Of a stretch of 64,000 nucleotides of DNA, positions 38,210-47,177 are shown in pieces. Made by a program: the position numbers and the translations under genes. The DNA is taken from assembly GCA_014382445.1 (NCBI GenBank), contig JACNJS010000084.1:64089-128088 (forward strand). Direction: 5' to 3'. The notes beneath the pieces were generated by a model. It was given only the letters and a program-made list of their open reading frames with translations. It searched no databases and was not told the origin of the DNA. The DNA comes from Bacteroidota bacterium (GTDB taxonomy: Bacteria; Bacteroidota; Bacteroidia; Bacteroidales; F082). Numbering within the stretch: the stretch's first letter is position 1; the number at the start of each line of letters is the position of its first letter.

Positions 38210-38933
38210 TAAAATCAAGAATATTTTTTAAGCCCCATATAACAATATTTGGGGATGCAAAGATGTTACTTTTTACTAATTTTTCAAAATATTTATAATC
38301 ACCACCGCTTATGACTACTTTTAAAGGTGAATACAGGTAATTATATTGATTAATAGTGGATTCAACTTCGGCCTTTAACCCATTTACAACACCTGTTAAA
38401 ATTGATGATTCGGTTGAATCGCCAACAAGGTTTATTTTTTCTTCGGGATCCGGCATATGAATTAACGGTAATCTGTGAGTAAAATTATGTAATGCTTTGA
38501 ATCTCATATTTAACCCCGGGCTTATACCTCCTCCAAGGTACTCTCTTCTGTTGTTTACAAAATCGTAAGTAATACTGGTTCCCGTATCGATAATAAGTAC
38601 ATTTTCATTAGGATATTTTTGCACTGCTGCTGATGCGATTGCGATCCTGTCCTTTCCAAGTGTATCAGGGGTACTATATTTATTAATAAATGGAACAGGT
38701 GTGCTTTGGCTTAGTTCGATAAAAAAGCCGTGCTGCGTTAATAACTCATTAATATGAATATCATGTTGTGCTACACTTGAAAGTATTGAGGAAGTTATTT
38801 GGGGATAATTTAGGAGTGTTATGTTAAGAACCCCAACATCTACTTTGTTTATTGTCTGAAAATCAATAATCTCATTGCCATTGAAAACGGCAAGTTTAGC
38901 AAGAGAGTTACCTATGTCAATAACGAGTTTCAA
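38196..38933 (-). CDS. coaX: Type III pantothenate kinase
   Basis: 245 residues, ASKHA fold, first step of coenzyme A synthesis; unlike type I enzymes it is not inhibited by CoA. Motifs: DIGNSLAKLAVF (5-16), DTGTSITYDFV (about 116-126), GGGISPGLNMRFKAL and ISGGDYKYF. No ATG is present; the TTG at 38933 gives MKLVIDIGNS, the normal CoaX start. It is the first gene of a run coaX - barrel - TPR - lptC - CNNM protein. Confidence 0.94.
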   Translation of the reverse strand: MKLVIDIGNSLAKLAVFNGNEIIDFQTINKVDVGVLNITLLNYPQITSSILSSVAQHDIHINELLTQHGFFIELSQSTPVPFINKYSTPDTLGKDRIAIASAAVQKYPNENVLIIDTGTSITYDFVNNRREYLGGGISPGLNMRFKALHNFTHRLPLIHMPDPEEKINLVGDSTESSILTGVVNGLKAEVESTINQYNYLYSPLKVVISGGDYKYFEKLVKSNIFASPNIVIWGLKNILDFNESN

Positions 38934-39002
38934 ATAAAAAATTTAAAAAACAACAAAAGTAAGACTAAGGTATAATACGAGGAGTTAAATTTTATGATTT
39001 TT

Positions 39003-39032
39003 TTTGATAAATTGAAAAATTGCGTACATTTG
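39003..39032 (+). promoter_or_regulatory. Promoter of tRNA-Phe
   Basis: TTTG at 39003-39006 and TACATTTG at 39025-39032, separated by 18 bases, fit both the -33 (TTTG) and -7 (TAnnTTTG) elements of Bacteroidota promoters. The tRNA starts 17 bases after the -7 box. Confidence 0.65.
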
Positions 39033-39048
39033 CCCCTCCAAAATTGTT

Positions 39049-39124
39049 GGTGCCATAGCTCAGTAGGTAGAGCAATGGACTGAAAATCCATGTGTCCCTG
39101 GTTCGATCCCGGGTGGCACCACCA
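39049..39124 (+). tRNA. tRNA-Phe (anticodon GAA)
   Basis: 76 bases folding as a full cloverleaf: acceptor GGTGCCA/TGGCACC, D stem GCTC/GAGC, anticodon stem ATGGA/TCCAT around the loop CTGAAAA (anticodon GAA), T arm CCTGG-TTCGATC-CCGGG. The discriminator A and the 3' CCA are encoded (39121-39124), unlike the tRNA-Leu further on. Confidence 0.97.
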
Positions 39125-39132
39125 CAATTTCT

Positions 39133-39167
39133 AAGCTCTGATGTATTTCGGGGCTTTTTTTGTTTTT
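39133..39167 (+). terminator. Intrinsic terminator after tRNA-Phe
   Basis: AAGCTC (39133-39138) pairs with GGGCTT (39151-39155 and first T's, one G-T pair) around a 12-base loop and is followed by a T-rich tract to 39167. It lies 9 bases after the tRNA and just before the convergent histidine kinase gene. Confidence 0.6.
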
Positions 39168-39187
39168 GAATATTGAATACTGAACAT

Positions 39188-42100
39188 TTAATTACGAGGA
39201 TAATCTAAATTACTAATCTTTTCCATCAGCAATTCATTATCAATTGGTTTCGTGATATAATCATCACAGCCTGCTTCAAGTGCCTTTTCGTGGTCGCCTG
39301 ACAAAGCATAAGCAGTTTGGGCAATGATTTTAACATCTTTGTTAAATTTTCGAATTTGCCGTGTGGCTTCATAACCACTCACGATTGGCATTTTGATGTC
39401 CATTAATATTAAATCAATGTTGGGATTGTTGCGAATAATTTCAATTGTTTCCAGCCCGGTTTGTGCATGAAGGATTTCGTTGCTTACATCTTTTAGTACT
39501 AATGTAAGAAGCGTATCAGATATTTCTTCATCTTCGGCAATAAGTATTTTAAGTTTCTTAACCTGATGCTTAGGCTTAACTTCAACCTTTTCTTCTTTGC
39601 TTTCAGTTATTTCTTTTTTATCGGTTATATAAGGAATTGTAAAATAAAATTGTGAGCCAACTCCAACTTCTGATTCTACCCATATTTTTCCACCAAGTAT
39701 TTCAACATAGGCTTTTGAAATTGATAAACCCAGTCCGTTGCCTTCATAAACATCTTTATCCTCAATATCAGACTGAACAAAGAGATCAAAAATGGCATCT
39801 TGCCGGTTTTTTGGAATACCAATGCCTGTGTCTTTTACAAAAAACTCTAACTCAGAAGGCTCACAATCCGTTTTTAGTACATAACCAAATTCAATACCTC
39901 CTTTATGGGAATATTTTATTGCATTTTTAATAAGATTTGTAAGAATTGAATCAAGTTTATCCTCATCGGTTTTAATTATGGATTCTTTGGCAGGAAGTAA
40001 ATTAACTAAAGATAAACTCATTCCTTTTTCCTCAACTTCAGGTTTGAAAAACGAAAACAAGTCAAGGGTTTGCTTGTTTATATCATTATCTGAAATGGAA
40101 ACTTTCATCTGACCTGATTCTATCATTGAAATATCCATAAGGTTGTGTATTGTACTCAGCAAACGTACTCCACTTTTTTCGATAATGCTAATGTATTCTA
40201 CCTGCTGATCTCCAGTAAGATCAGGTTCTTTTAACAGTTGAGCGAACCCTAGTATGCCGTTCATAGGTGTACGTATTTCATGACTCATATTTGTAAGAAA
40301 TGCTGATTTTAAACGGTCGGATTCCTGTGCTTTTTCAAGAGCCATTATTAAATCCTGTTCTGCTTTTTTTCTGTCAATTGAAATACCTATTTGGTCAGAA
40401 ACAAATTCAAGTATTTCCATGTCCGATTCATTATATGCATTTTTGTTAGTATAACTTTGCACTGCAAGAACCCCGGATACTTTACCTTCAATTTTAAGCG
40501 GTACTCCAAGCCATATTTCAGCAGTTGTTCCTATCATTTCAACATCCTTCGTTTTTATCATCTCTTTCATTGTTTCCTTGTTTGCCAGTATTGATTTCTG
40601 AGTTTTTCGCACATAATTAGTTAATGACTTGCCGGCTGGAAAGCTTGTGAAGTCTTCTTTTTCGTCGATTAGGTAGGGTAATGAAAATGTATCGGTTTTA
40701 TCGTCGTAAAGTGCAATATAAAAATTAGATGTATTGACTATAGTTCCCAACTCTTGTCGTATCAGATTAACTAATTCTTCCAGATTATTGCTGGTTATAA
40801 CTGATTTGGAAATATTGTATAATATCTTTTGGATTTGTTCTGCACGTTTGCGCTTAGTATTATCAAACATATACCCTTTCAAACGAATCAATTCGCCATT
40901 TTCGTCAAATTCTCCAGTCACATTTTGAATAACAGAAACAACTCTGCCGTCCTGAAGAATATAATCCTGTTCTTGCTCTATTACTCTTTTCTCTTTCCTG
41001 ATCAGATTTAAAAACTCCTCACGAGAATCATCAGGCAGATATAGAGAAGAAATATTTATCTTTTTTATTTCTTCAACCGAATCAAAACCAAATATCTTTG
41101 CCATAGCGAGATTACACAGTAAAATTTTTCCATCTACCGAAGCGATGAAATTTCCAGTAAGATCTTCATCGAACAATTGTTTATATTTCAACTCACTCTG
41201 CCTCAATAATTCTTCATCTTGTTTTCGTTCGGTGATATCTCGCACTGTGGCCTGAAGAACCATCTTTCCATATAATTCCATTTTATTTAAAATGACCTCT
41301 GCCTGAAAAGTTTCTTTGGTATCTGCCCGCATGTGAATCCATTCAAACATATTGGTACCTGTTTCCATCGCTGTAGTTATGCGTTGGTTAGCAAGTGTCA
41401 TTGAATCAGTGCCGTCGGGTTGAAAGGGAGGAGATAAGTCGGCAGGATGTTTTGAGCAAAATTCCTCAGTTGTTGCACAGCCAAACATTTTCAATGTGGC
41501 CGGGTTGCAATCTAGAAAATGAACGGTGTCTAAAACCATTATCGCATCTGTAGTGGTATCAAAAAGAGTGTGAAACTTTGTTTCAGCATTTTTGAGGGCA
41601 TCTGCGACTTGTTTTTTTGCAGTTATATCTTTTACTATATGAGTTAATGCTTTAATTTCATTTTTTTCATCAAGAACAGGCCATGAGAGCAATTCGAAAG
41701 TTGAATTATCTTGAGTTACAACATTTAATGCCTTTTCTTTAGTTTTCAATGATCCTACGCAAGAACATTCCTTAATTGGAGCATCCGTATTATGCACTAA
41801 TTTATAGCATTTCTGTCCTATTATTTCTTCACGTTTTTTCCCGATAGCTATGATTCCCGCTTCATTTATATCAATGATTTCATGATCAGGTTTCAATAAC
41901 ATCACAATGTCATCAATGGAATTAAAAGTAGCCTGCCAATTGATTGCGGCTTGCTTTATTTTTTCCTCTGCCTTAACGCGTTCAGTAATATCGCGCGAAA
42001 CGGCTAATAAATGATAAATCTTACCTTGGGCATTACTAATCGGAGAAACAATAATCTCCCACCATTTAGGAGTCCCTTTTTCTGTCGGGGAAAAGCCTGT

Positions 42101-42733
42101 AAAGATGGCTGATTCTCCTTTTTTTGCCTTTGCAATTGCTTTAAGAGCAGCTTTATGGTAATCACCTTTCCAAAAATCTGTCCATGATTTATTTAGGTAC
42201 GGATTTAAATCATCTATTTCCAATAAGGTCTGCCCACCATCGTTCATCGACAATAAATTCCCTTCTAAATCCAATACCTTGATGCAGTCGCTACTGCTGT
42301 CAATAATCCGTTTTGTGAATTCCTCACTTTCCTGTAAAGAGATTCTCAGTTTATTTCTTTCCAGGGAATACGAAATTGATCTTTCAATGATGCGGGATGC
42401 AATATTTGATTTGTTGATAAAATCCTGGGCTCCAAGTTGAATGAGGTATAAGGAAAGCTCCTCATCCTCCATTCCACTAACTAATATAATAGGAATATCA
42501 GGGTAATTTGAATGAAGGATTTCGAAAGTTTGTTGACCTTTACTATCCGGCGGATTCAGATCGAGAAGGATTACATCCGGTATTTCTTTCTGAATTTGTT
42601 TAATTCCTTCTTGCAGTGTAAGGCAATTACTTAACCGGTAATTAAAATATTTTACTTCTTTTAAAAGCTCACTGATTAACCTTAAATCACCCGGATTATC
42701 TTCAATCAACAATATATTAATAATTTCTTTCAT
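39188..42733 (-). CDS. Hybrid sensor histidine kinase (REC - PAS x4 - GAF - HisKA - HATPase - REC)
   Basis: 1181 residues, no TM segments, so a cytoplasmic sensor. Order: receiver 1 (about 5-125, acceptor Asp58 in LLDLNPPDS); four PAS domains between about 135 and 635, three ending in DITERK/DITAKK-type PAC motifs; a GAF domain about 640-790; HisKA with phospho-His at 818 (NMSHEIRTPMNG); HATPase with N box NAIKYSH and DTGIGIP; receiver 2 (about 1060-1181) with acceptor near Asp1112 (LILMDIKMP). Signal and target unknown; it has no DNA-binding output. The gene starts 28 bases after the truncated kinase gene, so the two probably share a transcript. Confidence 0.92.
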   Translation of the reverse strand: MKEIINILLIEDNPGDLRLISELLKEVKYFNYRLSNCLTLQEGIKQIQKEIPDVILLDLNPPDSKGQQTFEILHSNYPDIPIILVSGMEDEELSLYLIQLGAQDFINKSNIASRIIERSISYSLERNKLRISLQESEEFTKRIIDSSSDCIKVLDLEGNLLSMNDGGQTLLEIDDLNPYLNKSWTDFWKGDYHKAALKAIAKAKKGESAIFTGFSPTEKGTPKWWEIIVSPISNAQGKIYHLLAVSRDITERVKAEEKIKQAAINWQATFNSIDDIVMLLKPDHEIIDINEAGIIAIGKKREEIIGQKCYKLVHNTDAPIKECSCVGSLKTKEKALNVVTQDNSTFELLSWPVLDEKNEIKALTHIVKDITAKKQVADALKNAETKFHTLFDTTTDAIMVLDTVHFLDCNPATLKMFGCATTEEFCSKHPADLSPPFQPDGTDSMTLANQRITTAMETGTNMFEWIHMRADTKETFQAEVILNKMELYGKMVLQATVRDITERKQDEELLRQSELKYKQLFDEDLTGNFIASVDGKILLCNLAMAKIFGFDSVEEIKKINISSLYLPDDSREEFLNLIRKEKRVIEQEQDYILQDGRVVSVIQNVTGEFDENGELIRLKGYMFDNTKRKRAEQIQKILYNISKSVITSNNLEELVNLIRQELGTIVNTSNFYIALYDDKTDTFSLPYLIDEKEDFTSFPAGKSLTNYVRKTQKSILANKETMKEMIKTKDVEMIGTTAEIWLGVPLKIEGKVSGVLAVQSYTNKNAYNESDMEILEFVSDQIGISIDRKKAEQDLIMALEKAQESDRLKSAFLTNMSHEIRTPMNGILGFAQLLKEPDLTGDQQVEYISIIEKSGVRLLSTIHNLMDISMIESGQMKVSISDNDINKQTLDLFSFFKPEVEEKGMSLSLVNLLPAKESIIKTDEDKLDSILTNLIKNAIKYSHKGGIEFGYVLKTDCEPSELEFFVKDTGIGIPKNRQDAIFDLFVQSDIEDKDVYEGNGLGLSISKAYVEILGGKIWVESEVGVGSQFYFTIPYITDKKEITESKEEKVEVKPKHQVKKLKILIAEDEEISDTLLTLVLKDVSNEILHAQTGLETIEIIRNNPNIDLILMDIKMPIVSGYEATRQIRKFNKDVKIIAQTAYALSGDHEKALEAGCDDYITKPIDNELLMEKISNLDYPRN

Positions 42734-42760
42734 GGCAGGATTTTTAATTGGTTTTCATAT

Positions 42761-44308
42761 TTAATTATTTTGTTCTCCTACAGGGATAGTGAAACTGATG
42801 GTTTGTCCGAAAGGAATTGCGAAGTTTAAACCAATAAGACTTTTATCAGCTTTCACATGTATTTGAACATCCAAAGAAGTTTCAAAAGTATCCAATATAT
42901 TATAAGCAAGATCATTAAGATACTCTTTAAAATTAATTTTAGCCAGGTCTTTCGATTGGTAAAGTTTATCGTGAACCATAGACATTGCACGAATTTGCCG
43001 GTTAAGGGAATAAAAAGTTTCTTTCTTTAACAGATCTGTAATCTTTTCCGATTGCATTTCGCTCAGGTAGAGAAGTGCCTGCAGGTTATTTTTTACGCGG
43101 TGATGAATCTCTTTCAGAAGTTCTTCTTTTTCTGCCAGTGCCTGCATGATCTTGATTTCTGCCTGTTTTCTTTCGGTGATGTCGCGAATAATGGCAATCT
43201 TTTGTCCGTTTTCTTGTCTGTTTGAAGATATTCCAAGAATTTTATCCTGATAAAAAAGTTCAAAGTATTTTAATGGATTTTTTATGGTTAAATTTTTCAA
43301 ATGATTTAAAATAAAAGGCAATTGTTTAATATTCACAAACTTTTTAGCAAGAGTAATCGCTGATTTTCCAATTATCGTTTCTTTTGAAATACCTGTGATT
43401 TCAGTAAAAGCGAGATTAACATTTAAAACTGATAAGTTTTTGTCGATCTGCATTATTCCGTCATCTGATCCTTCAAATATAATGCGGTACTGCGCTTCGC
43501 TTAGTATTAAAGCCTTTTGCTTTCGCTCCAATTCCCAATAGCGGAAAGCGTTGGATAAAACTGAGGGTAAACGAAGGAGATAATTTTCGCGTTTAACAAC
43601 ATAATCGTCAACGCCTAATTTAAGTGCTTCAACGGCAATCTTTTCATTGCCTTGTCCGGTAACAATAACAATGGCAATTGACAAATGGCGTTCCTGTCGT
43701 ATTATTTTGCTGATTTCAATCGCGTTTAGTCCGGGTAAAAGGTAATCAAGAAGAAGTACATCAAAATTGCATAATGATTCGTCATTTTCAGGCAAAAGGT
43801 TTAAAGCTTCTTCTCCTGATGAAACGATGGTTAAATTAATTTGTGGAGCATTTTTCTTAAAATAAATCGAGGTTAAATCTATGTCGCTTTTGTTGTTTTC
43901 AACATATAAAACAGAGAGTTGTTTTCGGTTTGTAAGCGAATGTTGCAGGGCAAATTCTATTTGAGAAGGAATCCGTTTGTAAAATCCCGGTGTTTTTGGA
44001 ATATAGTCTGTAGCACCGGCTTGTAAAGCAGCAATTGCAATTTCTTCTGAACCTTCTGCAGTGAATACAATAATAGGAATTTCACATTTTTGATTTCGCA
44101 ATTCGCTCAAAAGTTCCATTCCGTTGCCATCGGGTAATTTTAAATCGAAAAGAGCAATATCAAAACTGGTTATGCTTTGCATCAGTTTCCTTGCATCAGT
44201 CAAAAAACCAACTACTGTTAGTTCAACCTTGGGCCAGCGATTTTTTATTTCTCTGCTAACAAGATCGGCATCAATTGGATTGTCTTCGAGTAAAAGTATT
44301 TTTTGCAT
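42761..44308 (-). CDS. REC-REC-PAS-HisKA_2 protein with deleted ATPase domain
   Basis: 515 residues. Two receiver domains (about 4-118, acceptor in FDLKLPDG; about 132-250, LLDYLLPG), one PAS (about 270-385, ending RDITERKQ), then a HisKA_2 dimerization/phosphoacceptor region with EIHHRVKNNLQALL (His402-403) and the usual HDKLYQS block. In complete proteins a HATPase of about 90-110 residues follows the phrase LNFAIPFG; here residue 501 passes directly into QTISFTIPVGE (502-511), which reads like the last strand of that domain. The ATP lid, N box and G boxes are all absent. It therefore cannot make its own phospho-His unless another kinase supplies ATP, perhaps the downstream hybrid kinase. 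Confidence 0.82.
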   Translation of the reverse strand: MQKILLLEDNPIDADLVSREIKNRWPKVELTVVGFLTDARKLMQSITSFDIALFDLKLPDGNGMELLSELRNQKCEIPIIVFTAEGSEEIAIAALQAGATDYIPKTPGFYKRIPSQIEFALQHSLTNRKQLSVLYVENNKSDIDLTSIYFKKNAPQINLTIVSSGEEALNLLPENDESLCNFDVLLLDYLLPGLNAIEISKIIRQERHLSIAIVIVTGQGNEKIAVEALKLGVDDYVVKRENYLLRLPSVLSNAFRYWELERKQKALILSEAQYRIIFEGSDDGIMQIDKNLSVLNVNLAFTEITGISKETIIGKSAITLAKKFVNIKQLPFILNHLKNLTIKNPLKYFELFYQDKILGISSNRQENGQKIAIIRDITERKQAEIKIMQALAEKEELLKEIHHRVKNNLQALLYLSEMQSEKITDLLKKETFYSLNRQIRAMSMVHDKLYQSKDLAKINFKEYLNDLAYNILDTFETSLDVQIHVKADKSLIGLNFAIPFGQTISFTIPVGEQNN

Positions 44309-44470
44309 AGGCTTAATGGCATAAATTCAAAGACTGTTTTATTGAATTACCTCAAAGGTACATATATTTTGAAGATTTTGTGATATTGAGTAAACAACCA
44401 AATTCTTCATAGCAAAACCATTCATTAAAATTATTAATATTTGCTTAAAAACGATTGTTATTATAAATAA

Positions 44471-44478
44471 TACATTTG
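44471..44478 (+). promoter_or_regulatory. Candidate -7 box for recO
   Basis: TACATTTG is a full TAnnTTTG match, 18 bases ahead of the ATG at 44497. It overlaps an in-frame TTG at 44476, which rules that TTG out as start if this is the promoter. Confidence 0.5.
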
Positions 44479-44496
44479 CAGAAGAAAAACATCACC

Positions 44497-45243
44497 ATGC
44501 TCCTCAAAACCAAAGGTATAGTAATAAAGCAAATTAAATATTCAGATTCGGGTGTTATTGTAAAAATATATACCGAAGAACTTGGTGTGCTGTCATTTTT
44601 TGTACGAGGTTTGAGAAGTCGAAAACCTGCCCGACCAACAGCAGGGCCACGAAACAAAGCTGCAATGTTTCAACCGCTTACAATGCTTGAATTAGTTATC
44701 TCTTATTCTGAAAATAAATCATTACATAGTATAAACGAAGTTTCAGTTTGGTATTCGTACCAATCGATTACCGAAAATATGATAAAAAGAACGCTATTGT
44801 TTTTTATTAACGAGGTATTGTATAAATGTTTGAAGGAAGAAACTGAAAACAAAGAGCTTTTCGATTGGATTCACAAGGCACTTGTTTGGCTTGATTTGGC
44901 TGACAAGGATTTCGTAAATTTTCATCTGGTTTTTATGATGCATTTTTCAATGTTCCTTGGTTTTTATCCGAAGAAGAAACCCTCAGAAAATCATACTGTT
45001 TTTGATTTACAGGAGGGTCGTTTTTGCAATAATTTACCAGTTCACCCTTATTATGTTACCGGAGAAACGGCAAGGCTTCTCAGTAAAATTCAGGAAACAA
45101 AATTTGAAGATTCGGATAAACTCAATATTAACAACAAAAATCGAAAGATAATTTTAGAAACACTTATCACCTATTATAGTATACACATGCCTGCGATTGG
45201 TGAGTTTAAATCGCTGGATGTATTGTCGGTGGTACTATCTTAA
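44497..45243 (+). CDS. recO: DNA repair protein RecO
   Basis: 248 residues from the ATG at 44497 (MLLKTKGIVIKQIKYSDSG). The N-terminal OB fold (LLKTKGIVIK, then VKIYTEELGVLSFFVRGLRS) is followed by a helical C-terminal domain. RecO loads RecA on SSB-coated DNA with RecR in recombinational repair. The zinc-ribbon cysteines found in some RecO proteins are not seen, as is common for this phylum. The 3' end overlaps the convergent glycosyltransferase gene by 38 bases. Confidence 0.9.
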   Translation: MLLKTKGIVIKQIKYSDSGVIVKIYTEELGVLSFFVRGLRSRKPARPTAGPRNKAAMFQPLTMLELVISYSENKSLHSINEVSVWYSYQSITENMIKRTLLFFINEVLYKCLKEETENKELFDWIHKALVWLDLADKDFVNFHLVFMMHFSMFLGFYPKKKPSENHTVFDLQEGRFCNNLPVHPYYVTGETARLLSKIQETKFEDSDKLNINNKNRKIILETLITYYSIHMPAIGEFKSLDVLSVVLS

Positions 45244-47041
45244 ATAAGTCAATTTTTGCATCTTCGATTGTATATATGCCCTTATCAATATTCCAAATAT
45301 AGATTTTAAGCAAACTTGAGTTAGCGGGTAATTCGCTGGTTAAAAAACTATGTTTGAAACGATTGTCTCCTTTTCCCCACTTTGTTCTTAACCAATCAAA
45401 TGGAATATTTTTATATTCGATGTTCTTTTTGTTATCATCAATAACATGCATTACCACCCAGGCATGAAATGGAACTTCGGGCGAGTGAATGTTTAGTTCA
45501 ATATTAATTAGTAACGCCTGTCCGGTGAGTGTGTCGGTATTCCATTCCGCTAAATTATAGTACTCGTTTTGCGAAATTTCTATAGTTGAATCAATTTTGT
45601 TACTACGCACCAGTTCATAATCTGACTCCCTTTTTCTTTTCAACAATTGCCGGCCCAACACATCTTCAGTATCAATAACATCATAGTAATTAAGCCACTC
45701 AGGGTGTTCATCAGCATCAACAATCTGGTAATCCGACAGCACATCGGGGTAACCCTGATAATCGACTAAATTTTGAGTGCCTCCGTTTCGGAAATTCATG
45801 TACGTCCAGCAAAACATACGCATTCTGTATCCACCAATTGTAGGCGGAAACTCATCATGGTTATTTGTATTGTTTACTACCGTTTCATAAAAACGTTCAG
45901 GAACAACCTCTGTTTTATATCCGTTTACATATTGAAGATTAATCGAATCGAAAAAATGAATCGGTAAAAACAACAAAGGCAATGTAACAATCATTATATA
46001 ATTTTTCCCTATGGAGCTGATCAGTGAATCAGATACCATTACTATCGACCCAAAAAATAAAGGAATGAGGTAAATGGCAACACGATCTTCGGGGTAGTTA
46101 ACTCCAAAAATTTCAGTTAGAATTACAATGCCAATAATAGTTGCAAATAATAGTATTGGAATAATAAGTAGCGGGCGGGATAATGCTTGTAATTTATTTT
46201 TCCAGATTAAAAATGTAAGGGCAACAATCAGATAAACAGCAAAAATAATAACACCAACTTTAAAAATGGCAACTTTTGTTCCTGTTGCCAAAAGGATTAG
46301 CGATACAACCGTTAACGACCAAAACCCACTGTTGGCGCCGTAGTAAAGTGAACCCAGATCTTTTAGATATAACATGTAATACACAGCAAATACAAGAGGC
46401 AGTATTTCTAATAAAATGATTATTACGAACAAAAATAATTTAGTCTTAATACTGTTGTTATTTGTTAAGAATAGCAATGCGATTTGGTAGCCAATAATTG
46501 CCGTTGACAGCACAAGCAATGATAAATTTGAGAAGTTGGCAAGAACCAAAAACATAGAAATATAAAGAACCTGTTTTATTGATTTCTCAGTTGTGAATTT
46601 CATCAGGTGATATAGTACGCCGAACAGGAAAGCCATCGACAAACCATATCCGCGCGACAATGCAAAAAATTCGATGAAGTAATGGGTAAACATTATTGAA
46701 AGAATGAATATCCACCTTATGCTCATGCTCCTGATAAATAGAGATATCCGAAATAAAAAATACAGAAATATAATTGCCGACAATAAATTAGGTAATCGTA
46801 ATGCTAATTTTGATGAACCAAAAGAGTGATAGCTGATATAAGTTAACAAAGAGTTAATAAAGTGATTGTTAGCATCGGGAAGTGAATTAAAAAACCAAAA
46901 ATCGCCCCTGTGAACAAAATGAAAAAATGTAGCCGCTTCATCAAATGTAATGGGGACAGAATATGCTCTAATCCATAAATAGGCAAGTAATAAAGTGCTT
47001 AGGATAGTGAATATAATTGTTTCATTGTTCGATTGTTTCAT
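45206..47041 (-). CDS. GT-C type membrane glycosyltransferase (ArnT/PMT-like)
   Basis: 611 residues from the ATG at 47041. About ten TM helices in the first 420 residues, with an acidic motif FDEAATFF in the first periplasmic loop and the phrase NNHFINSLLTYISYHSFG plus RLPNLLSA in the second, all usual for the ArnT/PMT/GT83-39 superfamily that uses polyprenyl-phosphate sugars. The ~190-residue C-terminal part is soluble and probably periplasmic with beta-rich content. Acceptor and donor unknown. The ATG and first residues (MKQSNNETI) are made by an octamer repeat (47016-47079). A TTG start at 47110 would translate even more of the repeat and is less likely. Confidence 0.78.
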   Translation of the reverse strand: MKQSNNETIIFTILSTLLLAYLWIRAYSVPITFDEAATFFHFVHRGDFWFFNSLPDANNHFINSLLTYISYHSFGSSKLALRLPNLLSAIIFLYFLFRISLFIRSMSIRWIFILSIMFTHYFIEFFALSRGYGLSMAFLFGVLYHLMKFTTEKSIKQVLYISMFLVLANFSNLSLLVLSTAIIGYQIALLFLTNNNSIKTKLFLFVIIILLEILPLVFAVYYMLYLKDLGSLYYGANSGFWSLTVVSLILLATGTKVAIFKVGVIIFAVYLIVALTFLIWKNKLQALSRPLLIIPILLFATIIGIVILTEIFGVNYPEDRVAIYLIPLFFGSIVMVSDSLISSIGKNYIMIVTLPLLFLPIHFFDSINLQYVNGYKTEVVPERFYETVVNNTNNHDEFPPTIGGYRMRMFCWTYMNFRNGGTQNLVDYQGYPDVLSDYQIVDADEHPEWLNYYDVIDTEDVLGRQLLKRKRESDYELVRSNKIDSTIEISQNEYYNLAEWNTDTLTGQALLINIELNIHSPEVPFHAWVVMHVIDDNKKNIEYKNIPFDWLRTKWGKGDNRFKHSFLTSELPANSSLLKIYIWNIDKGIYTIEDAKIDLFKIVPPTIHPAI

Positions 47042-47079
47042 TGTTCGATTGTTCGATTGTTCGATTGTTACATTGTTAA
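47016..47079. repeat. Tandem octamer repeat ATTGTTNN x8
   Basis: Eight contiguous 8-base units on the + strand, all ATTGTT plus TC, CG, TC, CG, CG, CG, AC and AA in turn. The array crosses the 5' end of the membrane glycosyltransferase gene and provides its ATG (47041). Similar ATTGTTCG arrays are often seen between genes in Bacteroidota; here one enters a coding region. Confidence 0.85.
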
Positions 47080-47177
47080 AGTGATGTGGTTGCTTTTTTT
47101 TAGAATTCAAAAATAATAAAAAATGCCTCGAAAGCTCTAATGCACAAAGAAACCTAAGGGTTTAAATTCACTCTGTT

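Noticed and set aside
42761-42830. Frameshift as explanation for the missing ATPase domain of the kinase
   Set aside because: The tail after the junction (SFTIPVGE) is in the right frame and looks like the natural last strand, so an in-frame deletion explains it better; other frames in the short gap to the next gene do not encode ATPase boxes.
47016-47079. CRISPR array
   Set aside because: Units are 8 bases and contiguous with no spacers, and no cas genes are present.
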